This document shows positions 9,676 to 19,091 of a stretch of DNA of 64,000 nucleotides, piece after piece (within the stretch, counting starts at the first letter, position 1; every line of letters starts with the position of its first letter). Source of the DNA: Gemmata sp. GTDB taxonomy: Bacteria; Planctomycetota; Planctomycetia; Gemmatales; Gemmataceae. The notes under the pieces were generated by a model. That model had not been told where the DNA came from, made no database searches, and worked only from the letters and a program-made list of their open reading frames with translations. The stretch lies in contig JANWYJ010000038.1 of the NCBI GenBank assembly GCA_025055115.1, positions 1 to 64,000 of the forward strand. The letters are read 5' to 3'. Made by a program: the position numbers and the translations under genes.

Positions 9676-10531
9676 GGGAATGCCCCTGCGGGGAAAAAAC
9701 AACCCCGCAGCCGGGGTGAAAGTGACCGGCTCAAGCCCGTGGGTTTCGTGCTTGGCCTTCTTCACTGGGGAAAAATAAACAACCCCGCAGCCGGAGTGAA
9801 AGTCCCACCTGGGGCAACGCTCAACTCCGGAGAACGCCAGCGGAAATTGGCGGCGGTTCGTCCGTGGCGTGCGGCCGCGGCTTGGCAGTCGTGGTCGGTG
9901 CGGGTTTCCGCGTACTTCGTGACAACCTCGTTGGTGCAGCGTTGGTCTGGCTCCCTTCTGGTGGTTGCGGCCGGAAAACCAAAAAGCCAATTCTACACCT
10001 GCTCGTTGGTGCAGCGTTGGTCTGGCTCCCTTCTGGTGGTTGCGGCGGGGGACGGTGTACTGTGTGCCAGAATATCGTGTGGGTGCTGCCCATCAGCAAT
10101 TCCTCGCCGGCACGACGTTCCGCCGTCCCATCCGGAGGATGTCGCGTTTGGGCCGAACGTTCCCCGGGGAACGTCGGCGAACGTGAGAACGTCACGCCAA
10201 AGTGGTGATGGTTTCTGAACTTATGAATACTCATCCATTTTCCACGATTTGCCCCCTCGAATGGGCACGCTATTCGCACTAAACAAAAGTCAACATCTTA
10301 TCGCTCGCCGCAATCTTATCGCTCGCCGCACGATGGTCGCGGTAGCCGGAAGTGATGCTGTGGTCAGGATGGCCACGGCGCGGGCGGCCGCCGTGGGTGC
10401 CACCTTCGCGGTTGGGGTACAATCCGCGGTCGCGCTGTTACAGCGCCTTGTTTGGTGTACCAACTGCCCGACGAGCCATCTTGCGGCGGGGCGCAATCCG
10501 CGGCGGCGCTCGGGCAGAGGCAGCTTTGGGG
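9676..10531. repeat. Non-coding gap after gyrB with paired repeats and a hairpin
   Basis: No believable gene in 856 bases. CTGCGGGG (9686-9693) and CCCCGCAG (9703-9710) form a hairpin eleven bases after the gyrB stop, a possible terminator without a clear T-run. A 27-bp repeat is at 9697-9723 and 9777-9803 (offset 80). A perfect 45-bp repeat is at 9927-9971 and 10002-10046 (offset 75). An 18-bp tandem pair is at 10295-10312 and 10313-10330. The gap separates convergent genes. Confidence 0.8.
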
Positions 10532-10888
10532 CTACCTTTTCAACAGGTCGTTGATGACCAGCGGTGGTAGTTCCTCGCCGCCTTCGAGTTTCCAGCGGAT
10601 TTGGGCCTCTTCGAGCCGTTTTTTGACCGCTTGGAGTTGGTCGTTGTAGCGGTCGAAGAGGTCGTCTCGTTGTTCCGGGGTGAGCTTTTCGCGATTGAGT
10701 TTGTCCGCAGTGGCGTTGGCCCGTTCGATGGCTCGTTGAATTTTCTCCCGCGATTCTTTGCGTTCGATGAGGTCAGCACACAAGTGGAGATTGGCCAAAA
10801 ATTCGCGCATCAGCGAATCGGGACCGCTACAACCGCTGGCCCCCAGGATTACCAACCCCACCCCGGCGATCACCATAGCCCGCTTCAT
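10532..10888 (-). CDS. Small predicted lipoprotein with a charged helical domain
   Basis: The start is put at 10888, where MKRAMVIAGVGLVILGASGC gives a clear signal peptide ending in a lipobox-like ASGC; the frame continues 22 codons upstream without signal-peptide character. The mature part (about 98 residues) is mostly charged helix (ESREKIQRAIERANATADKL, then a Gln/Lys-rich segment), suggesting a coiled coil. No family was recognised. It lies 123 bases downstream of the LysM gene on the same strand. Confidence 0.7.
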   Translation of the reverse strand: MKRAMVIAGVGLVILGASGCSGPDSLMREFLANLHLCADLIERKESREKIQRAIERANATADKLNREKLTPEQRDDLFDRYNDQLQAVKKRLEEAQIRWKLEGGEELPPLVINDLLKR

Positions 10889-11011
10889 ACCCACCTCTCC
10901 GGCAGCACAGTTCACGCGTGCGATTCCTCGCGCGGTAGCGACACTATACTGCAAGCGTAGTCCGTCATCAGCGGGGGACGGTCAAAAAACAACTGGTACT
11001 GTGCCTGAACG

Positions 11012-12888
11012 TTAGGGCATTTTCAATTCCGTCCCCGCGGGCAGTAGGGCTGAGGGTGAATACTGGGGGTTGAGGTCCCAAATTTCGCTCCAGCGCTGTT
11101 CGCTTCCGAGCATGCGGCGGGCAATGTCCTTCATCGTCAGTCCGCCGGGGGGAACGACGAAGGTATTGCGGACGCTGGGAGATGGGTCCGCGCGGCTGGC
11201 AGAACCCCATTGCACGCCCGTGTTGGTGCTGGCGTCGATGAGTCCGGGGAATTGCTTGCGCAGAATATGCAGGGGGGGTACTTCCACCATCCGGCCACCT
11301 TGGAGCGGGAGGTTGCGGTTGAATGCGCGCAGGGCATTGGCAAAGCGACGATCGTTGTAGAATTCCAAACTGATGGATTCATAGGTGTCGGTGGCGCTGG
11401 GATGATGCAGATCAACGTCGAAAGTCGTTCGCGGCTGGGATTCGGGCAAGGGCGGTTTGACCTCGGTGGTGGCCGGGGGTTTGGTGTACGACGCTGGCGT
11501 ACCGGGCGTGGTTGGCGGTTGGGCCTGTGGGGGGTCTGATTAGCCGGGGGTGTTGGGAGCTGGGTGGCCGGCTCGACCGACGGGGGGAGCACGCTCGGCG
11601 GACTCGCTCCCGGCGCGACGGTCGCTTTCGGTTCCGGTTGCGGCACCGGGGGGAGCAGGGGGGATGAACCTCCACTGGCCGGCTTCGCTTGTGGATCGAC
11701 CGGAGGAATGGCCGGCTTCGCTTGTGGATCGACCGGAGGAATGGCCGGGCTATTGCCGCGCGGGGTTGGTTCGGGTGGTGGTGTGGGGGTCGGAATCGCT
11801 GGTATGGGGTCTGAAGACGGCGCGGGCGGCAATGTCGGAGCCACCGGTTCCACATTCGGGACCGGAAGGGCTGGCGCAGGCGGAGTGACAGTCGGCGTGG
11901 TGGGCGGATTGGTCGGTTGTGTCGGAGGAAGGACCGACGGCGGTGGCACACCCGGTGCGGCGGCTGGTGCTGGCGGAGTTCCGGACGTTGGTGGTGCGGG
12001 CATGGCTGGCAACGGTGGCAACTCGGGGGCTGGTCCTTTTGGTATTGAGGGGGGATTCGTGCCACTGGCCGGGGCAACGTCGGGAATCAGTGGCAGCGCG
12101 GCTCCCCCCGGTGTGAGGGTGGCGGGTGGAGCGATCGCCGGTGGCGGTACCGCGGGTGATCCCGACTGGGCCGTGGGATTGGCTGGAAGATTCGCCGGTG
12201 GAACCACAGTTGCTGGCGGCACGGGGGGGACAGTGGGTTCTAATCCGCTGGTAGGCGTGATTGTGGGTGGCTCGATCACTGGGGCAACGGGCAGCTTGGG
12301 CGGCTCGGGTGAAGGAAGGATCGGTGCCGCACCGGGTTGCGGCAGACGCGGCTCGGCGGGTTCTGGTGTCACCGTTGGGGCGGATACCGGGGCAGACGTT
12401 GCCGCTTTGGTTTCGCTGGCACGGTTGCGGCGGATGACGGTGTCCTCATTGGGCCACTCGGCACTGGCCGACGGTGGCGAGGCGGGTTCCCGAGGGAGCA
12501 CCGCGCGTACCACGACGATCCCGGCGACCACACTGACCACCGCCAAGGCTGCGATCATCGCGGGTTTTTGGCCCCAGAAGGCCAACCGTCGGGGCGAATC
12601 CGCGGCGGGATTCGTCGTGGCTGAGGGCGCTTGGGTATCCGGAGTGGTGGTGGCCGTTTCCGTGGCAGCCGGGACCTTGGCTTCTGGAGTGGATGGTGGC
12701 GTCGATGGTGCTGCAGCGGGTGTATCCACGGCGGCCTTCCCCGGAGCCAGAGGAACGCTCAGCGTCGGGGCCGGGGATGGTGCCACGACCGACGCAGCAA
12801 CGGTGGCGGTCGCCGGAGGCATCGGTGTTGGGGTTGAGCGGGAGAATGCCGGTTTGCCCGGGACATCCACAGCGATCGGTTCGGTCAT
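11012..12888 (-). pseudogene. Membrane-anchored proline-rich LysM-like protein with a frameshift
   Basis: Two overlapping frames together encode one sensible protein. The frame starting at 12888 (MTEPIAVDVPGKPAF) gives a cytoplasmic Pro/Ala-rich tail, one membrane segment (PAMIAALAVVSVVAGIVVV, about residues 108-126) and some 300 residues of Pro/Ala/Thr-rich linker, including a doubled IPPVDPQAKPA. Near 11530 the coding pattern jumps by -1 into the frame ending at 11012, which carries a C-terminal LysM-like domain (VVPPGGLTMKDIARRMLG, then IWDLNPQ and LLPAGTELKMP). The jump maps to a run of six C on the coding strand (11529-11534); one extra C would restore a single frame. It could be a recent mutation, a sequencing error or slippage. 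It lies 38 bases after rsmH, the usual ftsL position. Confidence 0.7.
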
Positions 12889-12926
12889 CCTTGACCCTCA
12901 AAAAGGTGCCGGTGTTTGCGGTGTGT

Positions 12927-13817
12927 TCACACATCGGCTATCCGCTGGGCCACACGCAATTTCGCGCTGCGTGCCCGTGGATTGCGGTGAATTTCCTCCG
13001 CGGTCGCTTCCACGGGCTTTTTGGTCAGCGGTTGCCAGACGCCGGGAGTACGGAAAGCCTGTTTCACCCGTCGATCTTCCAGCGAATGAAAGCTGATGAT
13101 GCCAACTTTCCCGCCTGGGCGAACCACGCGCGGCAGCACTGCCAACAGCCGTTCCAGACAGCCGAGTTCATCGTTGACGGCAATCCGCAAGGCTTGGAAA
13201 ACCCGCGTTGCCGGGTCGATACGGCCCGAGCGGGGCACACAGCGCCGTACCAGTTCAACCAGTTCTCCAGTTGTGGTGAACGGCTTGTCGCGGCGGCGTT
13301 CGACGATGTGCCGGGCCACCCGGCGGCTGTATCGTTCTTCGCCATACTCCCAAAACACATGCGCCAGGGCCGCTTCGCTGAGCGTATTGACCAGTTCGGC
13401 GGCAGTTGTGCCCTGGGTCGGGTCCAGCCGCATGTCGAGTGGGCCATCGTCGCGGAAACTGAATCCCCGTTCGGCACACGCCAACTGGTCGGAACAGAAC
13501 CCCAGATCCGCCAGAACGCCGTCCACGTGAGCGATCCCGTGGGTGATCAAAATATCACTAAGTTGATCGAAATTCGCATGAATCCATGTAATCGGTAACG
13601 ACCGGTCGGAACACTGTTGCGCCAGTTCCAGCATGGCCGGGTCTTGATCCAGGGCCAGAACGCGGCCCGTGGGAGCCACGCGTGCGGCCAATAAACGGGT
13701 GTGCCCGCCGCTGCCGACCGTGCAATCGACCCACGTTTCACCGGGTTGCGGATCAAGCCAGGACACGACTTCGGCCGGTAGCACACTGGCATGCACTGGC
13801 ATACGGGGAGCGGACAT
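12927..13817 (-). CDS. rsmH: 16S rRNA (cytosine1402-N4)-methyltransferase RsmH
   Basis: SAM-dependent enzyme (MraW) that methylates C1402 in the ribosomal P site. The start at 13817 gives MSAPRMPVHASVLPAEVV, the standard beginning; 29 upstream codons are ignored. Motifs are VDCTVGSGGHTRLLA (SAM site), LADLGFCSDQL, RGFSFRDDGPLDMR, VFQALRIAVNDEL and ISFHSLEDRRVK. Length is 296 residues, close to the family norm of about 310. mraZ does not precede it here and the following gene is the LysM-like membrane protein rather than a recognisable ftsL. Confidence 0.96.
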   Translation of the reverse strand: MSAPRMPVHASVLPAEVVSWLDPQPGETWVDCTVGSGGHTRLLAARVAPTGRVLALDQDPAMLELAQQCSDRSLPITWIHANFDQLSDILITHGIAHVDGVLADLGFCSDQLACAERGFSFRDDGPLDMRLDPTQGTTAAELVNTLSEAALAHVFWEYGEERYSRRVARHIVERRRDKPFTTTGELVELVRRCVPRSGRIDPATRVFQALRIAVNDELGCLERLLAVLPRVVRPGGKVGIISFHSLEDRRVKQAFRTPGVWQPLTKKPVEATAEEIHRNPRARSAKLRVAQRIADV

Positions 13818-14023
13818 AGGCAGCTTTGGAAATGGCGTCAAGATGAAGGCCGCGGACCGCGGCTGTTGGGGGTATTCTACGCCGCGGTGGGGGTCCGGGG
13901 GCATGAGACGCGGGTTTCGTAACGCCGGCGCGTCGGCCTGTCGGTGGTTGACCGGCGCGGGTTTCGTAACGCCGGCGCTGTTGCGGAGTGCGCGGTGGGC
14001 TGTTACGGTGTGAAGCCGGCGGT

Positions 14024-15466
14024 CTACCAGCGGCTGAGGGCTGGGTTGAGGGGCCTGCGGAGTTCGGCCCGTTGGAGAATGGCATCGTGGGTGGCGAGTT
14101 TGTACAAGTCGCCGAGGGTGGGGTAATTGAAGCAGGTGCTGAGGAAGAGGTTAGCGTCGCCGCCGGTCATCATGGCGACCAGGCCGATGTGAACCAATTC
14201 GGAGGCTTGTTCGCCGATGACATGAACGCCGAGCAGTTTCAGTTCGTCGCGGCTGAAGATGAGTTTCAAAAAGCCGGTTTTTTCGCCGATGATCTTGCCG
14301 CGCGGGTTTTGTTCATAGCGGGCACGGCCGACAACGTAGGGAATGCCTTTGTCTTTCACTTCTGTTTCGGTCATTCCCACGGCACTGACTTCGGGAATGG
14401 TGTAAATCCCCGCGGGTAGGAACTTCGCCAGCGCTTGCTTGGCATGGGAACCGAAGGCATGGCAGGCGGCCACGCGGCCTTGCTCGGCGCTGGTACTGGC
14501 CAAAGCTGGGAAGCCGATAACATCGCCGACCGCGTAGATGTGTGGCACCGTGGTGCGGAAATGTTCATCAACGGGGATCAACCCGCGCGAAGTCACGCCC
14601 AATCCGGCCAACTCTGGGCGCAGGGCGTTGGCGGCACTGGTTCGTCCGGCACACACCAACACATGATCGACGGCCAATTCCCGGCCAGATTTCAGGCGTA
14701 ATTCGATTTCCCCGGCTCGGGGTGCATGGCACGCTTCGACGGCATCCTTCCACCAAAACACAATGCCTTCATCTTCCATAGCCCGACGGAGGGCTTTTGA
14801 TAAGTCGGGGTCGAGAAAGGGCAGCAGGGTATCGCGGCCGTCGATGAGATGGACGCGCACTCCCAGAATGGCGAACATACAAGCGTATTCGCTGCCAATG
14901 ACCCCCGCGCCGATGACGGCCAGCGAACGGGGAATCGACGTGATGTAGAGCAATTCGTCGGAATCATGAACCCGGGGATGCTCGAAGGGGAAGACCGGGG
15001 GCCGGATGGGTTTGGAACCGATGGCGATGATGATTTTCTCAGCCCGCAGATCGGTGAAGCCGCCCGGGGGTGTGGGGTGCTCAACGCGAATCGTGTGCGG
15101 ATCGAGGAATCGCCCGGTGCCGTGAAAAACCATCACACCGTAGCGATCGAGCAGGGTCCGCATTTGCTGTGATTCCGAGGCTTTGACGGCCCGCTCATGC
15201 CGCATCAGATCTTCCACTTTGGCTTGGCGTTGCAGCGAGACATCGACGCCGATGAGGGCCCGGGCTTTCACCCCCGCAATCGCCAACGCTGTTTCACGCA
15301 AGGTTTTGCTGGGGATCGTGCCCGTGTTGACGGCCGCACCACCCACCATGGCGTTTTTTTCCACCACCGCCACGCGCTTGCCCAAGAGAGCGGCTGTGTC
15401 GGCGGCCGCAACGCCCCCCGGTCCGGCCCCAATCACCACCAGGTCAAAATGCTGGACGTTGGACAT
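14024..15466 (-). CDS. sthA: Soluble pyridine nucleotide transhydrogenase
   Basis: FAD enzyme of the disulfide-reductase superfamily that exchanges hydride between NADPH and NAD+. The start at 15466 ([18 protein letters not shown]) follows a GGGAG site; upstream in-frame sequence is not conserved. FAD motif [10 protein letters not shown] is N-terminal, NAD motif [15 protein letters not shown] is central, and the dimer domain is C-terminal. The redox-active CxxxxC of lipoamide dehydrogenases is replaced by [12 protein letters not shown], the hallmark of SthA. Length 480 is normal (about 465). It is divergent from nadA, across a 158-base gap. Confidence 0.92.
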   Translation of the reverse strand: MSNVQHFDLVVIGAGPGGVAAADTAALLGKRVAVVEKNAMVGGAAVNTGTIPSKTLRETALAIAGVKARALIGVDVSLQRQAKVEDLMRHERAVKASESQQMRTLLDRYGVMVFHGTGRFLDPHTIRVEHPTPPGGFTDLRAEKIIIAIGSKPIRPPVFPFEHPRVHDSDELLYITSIPRSLAVIGAGVIGSEYACMFAILGVRVHLIDGRDTLLPFLDPDLSKALRRAMEDEGIVFWWKDAVEACHAPRAGEIELRLKSGRELAVDHVLVCAGRTSAANALRPELAGLGVTSRGLIPVDEHFRTTVPHIYAVGDVIGFPALASTSAEQGRVAACHAFGSHAKQALAKFLPAGIYTIPEVSAVGMTETEVKDKGIPYVVGRARYEQNPRGKIIGEKTGFLKLIFSRDELKLLGVHVIGEQASELVHIGLVAMMTGGDANLFLSTCFNYPTLGDLYKLATHDAILQRAELRRPLNPALSRW

Positions 15467-15624
15467 ACGGCGAACTCCCGATAGCTGCGGGGTCTGACGG
15501 CATCTTATGCGCAATCCGGCGGGTTTTCCCGCTCGTTTTCGCCAGCTCAGGGCGTATGATGCCAGAAAGCGATTCTGCGTTGCGTGGGTTGGCCCTCCGC
15601 CACACAAAAAACAAGGAGCCGATC

Positions 15625-16611
15625 ATGCCCGCCGTGGCCCCTGTCGTCGACGACCTTTCCGCCGAGATTCTGGAACTGAAAAAACAACTCGGTGCCACGA
15701 TCCTGGCCCACTACTACCAAGAGGGCGACATTCAGGCCTTGGCCGATGTCACCGGGGATAGCCTCAAACTCGCCCGCGCCGCGACCCAGGTGAATTCCCC
15801 GGTCATCGTCTTCTGCGGCGTGTTGTTTATGGCCGAAACCGCCAAGATGCTCAACCCCAGCAAAACGGTCCTGCTACCCGACCTCCAAGCCGGCTGTAGC
15901 CTTGTCGATGCCTGCCCGGCCGACAAACTGGCCCGCTACCAAGAGATGCTCCGCGCCAACGACCGCAAATTCCAAACCGTCTGCTACATCAACTCGTCGG
16001 CGAAGGTCAAAGCTCTGTCAGATTGGGTGGTCACCAGCGGTAATGCCGTCGAAGTGGTTCGCGACAAAGTTCCGCCAGGCTACGAGATTCTGTTTGTCCC
16101 CGATAAGCACCTCGGCCGCTACCTCCAAGAAGTCACCGGCCGCCCCATGATTCTCTGGGATGGCTCGTGCATGGTCCACGAAATTTTTAGCGTCACCGAT
16201 CTGATCAAGCAGAAGAAGGAACATCCCCAGGCGGTGACGATTGCCCATCCCGAGTGTCCCAAGAACATTTTGGATTTGGCCGATTTCGTCGGTGGTACCG
16301 AGGCCATGATCCGCCACGTCGGCACATACACCCAGCCCACCGAGTTTCTCGTGGCCACCGAAGCCAACATGATGTGGGAATTGCAACGCAAGTATCCGCA
16401 GCACACCTACCTGGGGGTACCGGGGATTACCTGTTCGTGCAACAAGTGCCCGCACATGGCCCGCAATACGCTCGAAAAGGTCCGCGATTGTATGAAGAAT
16501 CGCTGGCCGGAGATCACCTGGCAGCCGGAGTTCGACAAAGCCAAAGAAGTCTTGGAGCGCAGCCTGCTCAACCCACCGTGGACCGCCCCGGTCCAGCCTT
16601 TGGGGGATTGA
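15625..16611 (+). CDS. nadA: Quinolinate synthase
   Basis: Fe-S enzyme that condenses iminoaspartate with dihydroxyacetone phosphate in NAD synthesis. The start at 15625 ([15 protein letters not shown]) is chosen from AAGGAG ending eight bases upstream; the longer frame from 15556 adds unlikely residues. The substrate motif [19 protein letters not shown] and cluster cysteines Cys91 (AGCSLVD), Cys182 (DGSCMVHE) and one of Cys270/272/275 (CSCNKC) are present. At 328 residues it is a normal NadA. TATGAT at 15555-15560 may be its -10. Its last 13 codons are part of a sequence that is repeated behind the toxin gene. nadB and nadC are not in the window. Confidence 0.96.
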   Translation: MPAVAPVVDDLSAEILELKKQLGATILAHYYQEGDIQALADVTGDSLKLARAATQVNSPVIVFCGVLFMAETAKMLNPSKTVLLPDLQAGCSLVDACPADKLARYQEMLRANDRKFQTVCYINSSAKVKALSDWVVTSGNAVEVVRDKVPPGYEILFVPDKHLGRYLQEVTGRPMILWDGSCMVHEIFSVTDLIKQKKEHPQAVTIAHPECPKNILDLADFVGGTEAMIRHVGTYTQPTEFLVATEANMMWELQRKYPQHTYLGVPGITCSCNKCPHMARNTLEKVRDCMKNRWPEITWQPEFDKAKEVLERSLLNPPWTAPVQPLGD

Positions 16612-16677
16612 ACCGATGCCCAAGCCGACCAAAACCCGCAATTCCACCAAGGCCGCCCCGGGCGCGCCAACCGCCAC
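16572..16677 (+). repeat. Left copy of a 106-bp direct repeat flanking the toxin-antitoxin pair
   Basis: Covers the last codons of nadA and the first codons of the HTH gene. It matches 17631-17736 at an offset of 1059 with about three mismatches, and its first 31 bases match 17588-17618 exactly. Confidence 0.9.
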
Positions 16678-17134
16678 GCCGACTCCGCCATCGGCTTTGA
16701 CGGCCCAGGAGGCGACCGCGTCGGCCCCGTCAGCCCCGTCGGCCCCGCTGTCGGTCTCGGCCACCCAGGAGGCGACCGCGTCGGCCCCGCCGGCCACATC
16801 GTTGGCCCCGGCGGCCGCAATGTCCGAAATTCTGACACTCCCTGAAGCCGCCGTGTTTCTTCGTGTTCCTGAGGAGGGGCTGAAGGCCGATGCGATGGCC
16901 GGCCGCATTCCGGCACGCTGGGTTGCCGGTGACTGGCGGTTCAGCCGGTCGGCTTTGATAGCGTGGCTCAGCCAGCCGGAGCGGCCCCACAAGCGATTCC
17001 CCACCGGAGTGGAAGTGGCCGCACAGCTTCACGAACAGCCCCTGCCTCCGACCTATGCCGCCGATCCGCAACAAGTCGAGCAGGAAATTGCGGAACTCGC
17101 CACAATCCGCAAAACGATGTGGTTGGTGGAGTGA
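16616..17134 (+). CDS. Excisionase/MerR-type HTH protein, probable antitoxin
   Basis: Residues 1-68 are Ala/Pro/Ser/Thr-rich with an internal repeat (QEATASAP twice). From Met69, MSEILTLPEAAVFLRVPEEG is the start of a helix-turn-helix of the excisionase/MerR type, with the wing GDWRFSRSALIAWLS. The C-terminal 45 residues may neutralise the toxin. The stop is six bases before the PIN-domain gene, so translation is likely coupled. The start at 16616 lies four bases after nadA; Met69 at 16820 is an alternative start without the low-complexity arm. The antitoxin role is inferred from the neighbour. Confidence 0.75.
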   Translation: MPKPTKTRNSTKAAPGAPTATPTPPSALTAQEATASAPSAPSAPLSVSATQEATASAPPATSLAPAAAMSEILTLPEAAVFLRVPEEGLKADAMAGRIPARWVAGDWRFSRSALIAWLSQPERPHKRFPTGVEVAAQLHEQPLPPTYAADPQQVEQEIAELATIRKTMWLVE

Positions 17135-17140
17135 TGGGCG

Positions 17141-17560
17141 ATGTTCATCCTCGATACGGACATCGCAACGTTGGCATTCCACAACCACCACCGGGTGATG
17201 CAACATATGATGCAAGCCGAAACAACACCCGTTGTCCTGAGCGTGGTAACCCGTTTGGAAATGTTGTATGGGCGGATCGAGGCAGTCCGCAAGGCGGCCA
17301 CAGGAGCAGAACTGCTCCGGGCGACGGATCGGTTGATGCAAACAGAGGCCTTTCTCGGACGGTTCGCGATCGTATCGATCCACCCCGGTGTGGCCGAGCA
17401 GTTCGACGCCCTGCGGAAATTGAAGAAGCTTCAGACGATGAACGCTGGCGACCGGTTGCAAGCGGCCATTGCGCTCGCCGGCGGGGCCACCCTGGTGACA
17501 CGCAATACCAAGGACTACGCGAACGTGCCGAATCTGCCGCTGGCGAACTGGGCCGCGTAA
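17141..17560 (+). CDS. PIN-domain ribonuclease, VapC-like toxin
   Basis: 139 residues with the PIN-domain pattern: the N-terminal MFILDTDIATLAFHN carries two acidic residues (Asp5, Asp7), SVVTRLEMLYGRIE supplies the conserved Glu, and NAGDRLQAAIAL then TRNTKDYANVPNL supply the C-terminal acidic/Asn residues. VapC proteins cleave tRNA or rRNA; the target here is unknown. The gene starts six bases after the HTH gene and is followed by a degraded copy of the nadA end and antitoxin start. Confidence 0.85.
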   Translation: MFILDTDIATLAFHNHHRVMQHMMQAETTPVVLSVVTRLEMLYGRIEAVRKAATGAELLRATDRLMQTEAFLGRFAIVSIHPGVAEQFDALRKLKKLQTMNAGDRLQAAIALAGGATLVTRNTKDYANVPNLPLANWAA

Positions 17561-17918
17561 AGCGGCCGTGTCCCCGCCGGCGGCCCCACCCACCGTGGAC
17601 CGCCCCGGTCCAGCCTTTGTGGCGGCCTCACCCACCGCAGACCGCCCCGGTCCAGCCTATGGGGGATTGAACCGATGCCCAAGCCGACCAAAACCCGCAA
17701 TTCCACCAAGGCCGCCCCGGGCGCGCCAACCGCCACCAGGGCTACGCGCCCCCAATAATGGAAAGCCATTCGGCGGTGTCAGAATGTCTGACACTTCGGC
17801 CTCCGGTCGTTGTCCGGTCGTTGATTGAGTGTTCGGTGCTGACCGATCCTCACCAGTGGTTCGGGGGCCGATGATTCTCTGGCCAAAATGGCACTATCAC
17901 TTGGGAAGGATTACCGCG
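17561..17918. repeat. Duplication remnant after the toxin gene
   Basis: Contains a 31-bp exact copy of the nadA 3' end (17588-17618), then a 106-bp copy (17631-17736) of the nadA end plus the antitoxin start. From 17759 to the next start no feature was recognised apart from the GGAAGG site before 17919. Confidence 0.88.
17675..17758 (+). pseudogene. Truncated second copy of the HTH antitoxin start
   Basis: Begins with the same 21 residues as the HTH gene (MPKPTKTRNSTK and onward), then diverges to RATRPQ and stops. It is best explained as the leftover of a tandem duplication of the nadA-end/antitoxin/toxin segment whose second unit was mostly deleted. Confidence 0.75.
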
Positions 17919-18602
17919 ATGCCATCCATCATCCCCCATCGTTTCTTGGTTCGCATCAGTCATCCGTGCCCGTTTGTCAAGGATGCCCCACGCGATGCCG
18001 ACGACGATGAACACCTCCTCGAACTGCCCGAAAGTGCCCGGATTGATAACTTCGCCGCCCTCGATGGCCAGACGAACTTTGCCGATGTCCGCCTGGCCTG
18101 GAACGACTTTGGGCTGGCCGTACAGGTCGAAGTGACCGGCAAACGGCAAGAACCGGTTGGTGATGCCGAGAAACCCCTCAGCACCGACGGGCTGCGCCTG
18201 TGGCTCGACACCCGCGACGCTCGCACCAGCCACCGCGCCAGCCGCTATTGCCATCAGTTTCTCTTCAGCCCTACAGGGGGCGGACCAGACAAAGACGAAC
18301 CCTTTGTGACGCAGTTGAAAATTCACCGAGCCTTGCACGATGCCCCGATGGCGAATCTGGGCGATGTGCTGTTCCGCGCTCACCACCGTCAAGGGGGCTA
18401 CCGGCTCGAGGCGTTCCTGCCGGCGGCTAGTCTCTACGGCTTCGACCCCCACGAACACCCGCGGCTGGGCTTCTACTACTGCCTGCGCGATCACGAACGG
18501 GGTGACCAGTTTTTGAACGTCGGCTGGGATTTCCCCTTCGCGGAAGATCCCTCCCTGTGGGCCGTGCTGGAATTGGTGAAATCCTCACACGTTCGGTCGT
18601 GA
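17919..18602 (+). CDS. CBM9/DOMON-like domain protein
   Basis: The start at 17919 (MPSIIPHRFLVRISHPCPF) is supported by a GGAAGG site; 30 upstream codons lack conservation. The 227-residue protein has the beta-sandwich pattern of CBM9-like/DOMON domains: FADVRLAWNDFGLAVQVEV, then DGLRLWLDTRD, a SRYCHQFLF strand and YRLEAFLPAASLYGF. Relatives in planctomycetes are usually uncharacterised. No signal peptide is seen, so it may act in the cytoplasm. Carbohydrate or cofactor binding is an inference from the fold. Confidence 0.7.
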   Translation: MPSIIPHRFLVRISHPCPFVKDAPRDADDDEHLLELPESARIDNFAALDGQTNFADVRLAWNDFGLAVQVEVTGKRQEPVGDAEKPLSTDGLRLWLDTRDARTSHRASRYCHQFLFSPTGGGPDKDEPFVTQLKIHRALHDAPMANLGDVLFRAHHRQGGYRLEAFLPAASLYGFDPHEHPRLGFYYCLRDHERGDQFLNVGWDFPFAEDPSLWAVLELVKSSHVRS

Positions 18603-18635
18603 TCCCCCCTGTTCGGTCGTGATCTCCTGAGCGGG

Positions 18636-19091
18636 TCAATTGAGGTGAATGTCGAAGGCGGCGGGTGGCGGGAGGGCGAGGGGGGGCGATGCCGCTTCAA
18701 GCTGAATTCCCAATCGCTCCGGGCTTGGCACGACCACAATCGGTTGGGGTGTGGGACGAACGGTGGGCGCCACCGGTTGGGGTGTCGGACTAACAGTGGG
18801 CGCAACCGCCACCGGCTGCGACTGTGGGGGTGCCAGGGGCCGCACAGGTGCTGGCGACGGCTGCGAGCGCGGCGCGGGCCGAACCCCATAGGGCGCAGGC
18901 ATCGCGGTACTTGCGCCATATCCGCCCCAACCACCGAAGGGATCGTACAGGATCGGCGAACCACCGATCGGGCCACAGCCCGTGGGTGCTCACCCCGCCC
19001 CCGAACGACCGGGGATGAGCGTGAACCACAGGCCCACACCCACCACCACAGCCGCCGCGGGCAATCCAGCCCAGAGCGCTACCCTGCGCAT
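18636..19091 (-). pseudogene. Membrane-anchored proline-rich protein interrupted by TGA
   Basis: From 19091, MRRVALWAGLPAAAVVVGVG encodes a basic start and one membrane helix, ending at TGA 18990-18992 after RSGAG. The same frame stays open after the TGA for 117 codons: a Gly-rich stretch (GGWGGYGAST), then a Pro/Val/Gln-rich domain with repeated PTPQP units, ending AFDIHLN. Reading the TGA as a mutated GGA gives one 151-residue protein. The product is either a recent nonsense pseudogene, a sequencing error or a readthrough case. Alternatively only the part from Met at 18902 is made. No family was recognised. Confidence 0.55.

Noticed and set aside
9739-10218. A 159-residue open frame after gyrB
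   Set aside because: It runs through two kinds of direct repeat, has no ribosome binding site and no family-like pattern.
11564-13096. A 510-residue Gly/Ala-rich open frame on the forward strand
   Set aside because: It is the antisense shadow of the proline-rich LysM gene and the end of rsmH; composition follows from Pro-rich codons on the other strand.
16572-17736. The 106-bp repeats as att sites of an integrated element
   Set aside because: No integrase, and the repeat includes ordinary coding sequence of nadA and the antitoxin; a duplication is simpler.
18990-18992. Selenocysteine at the in-frame TGA
   Set aside because: No SECIS-like hairpin was seen after it, and the protein is a Pro-rich membrane-anchored type without redox features.
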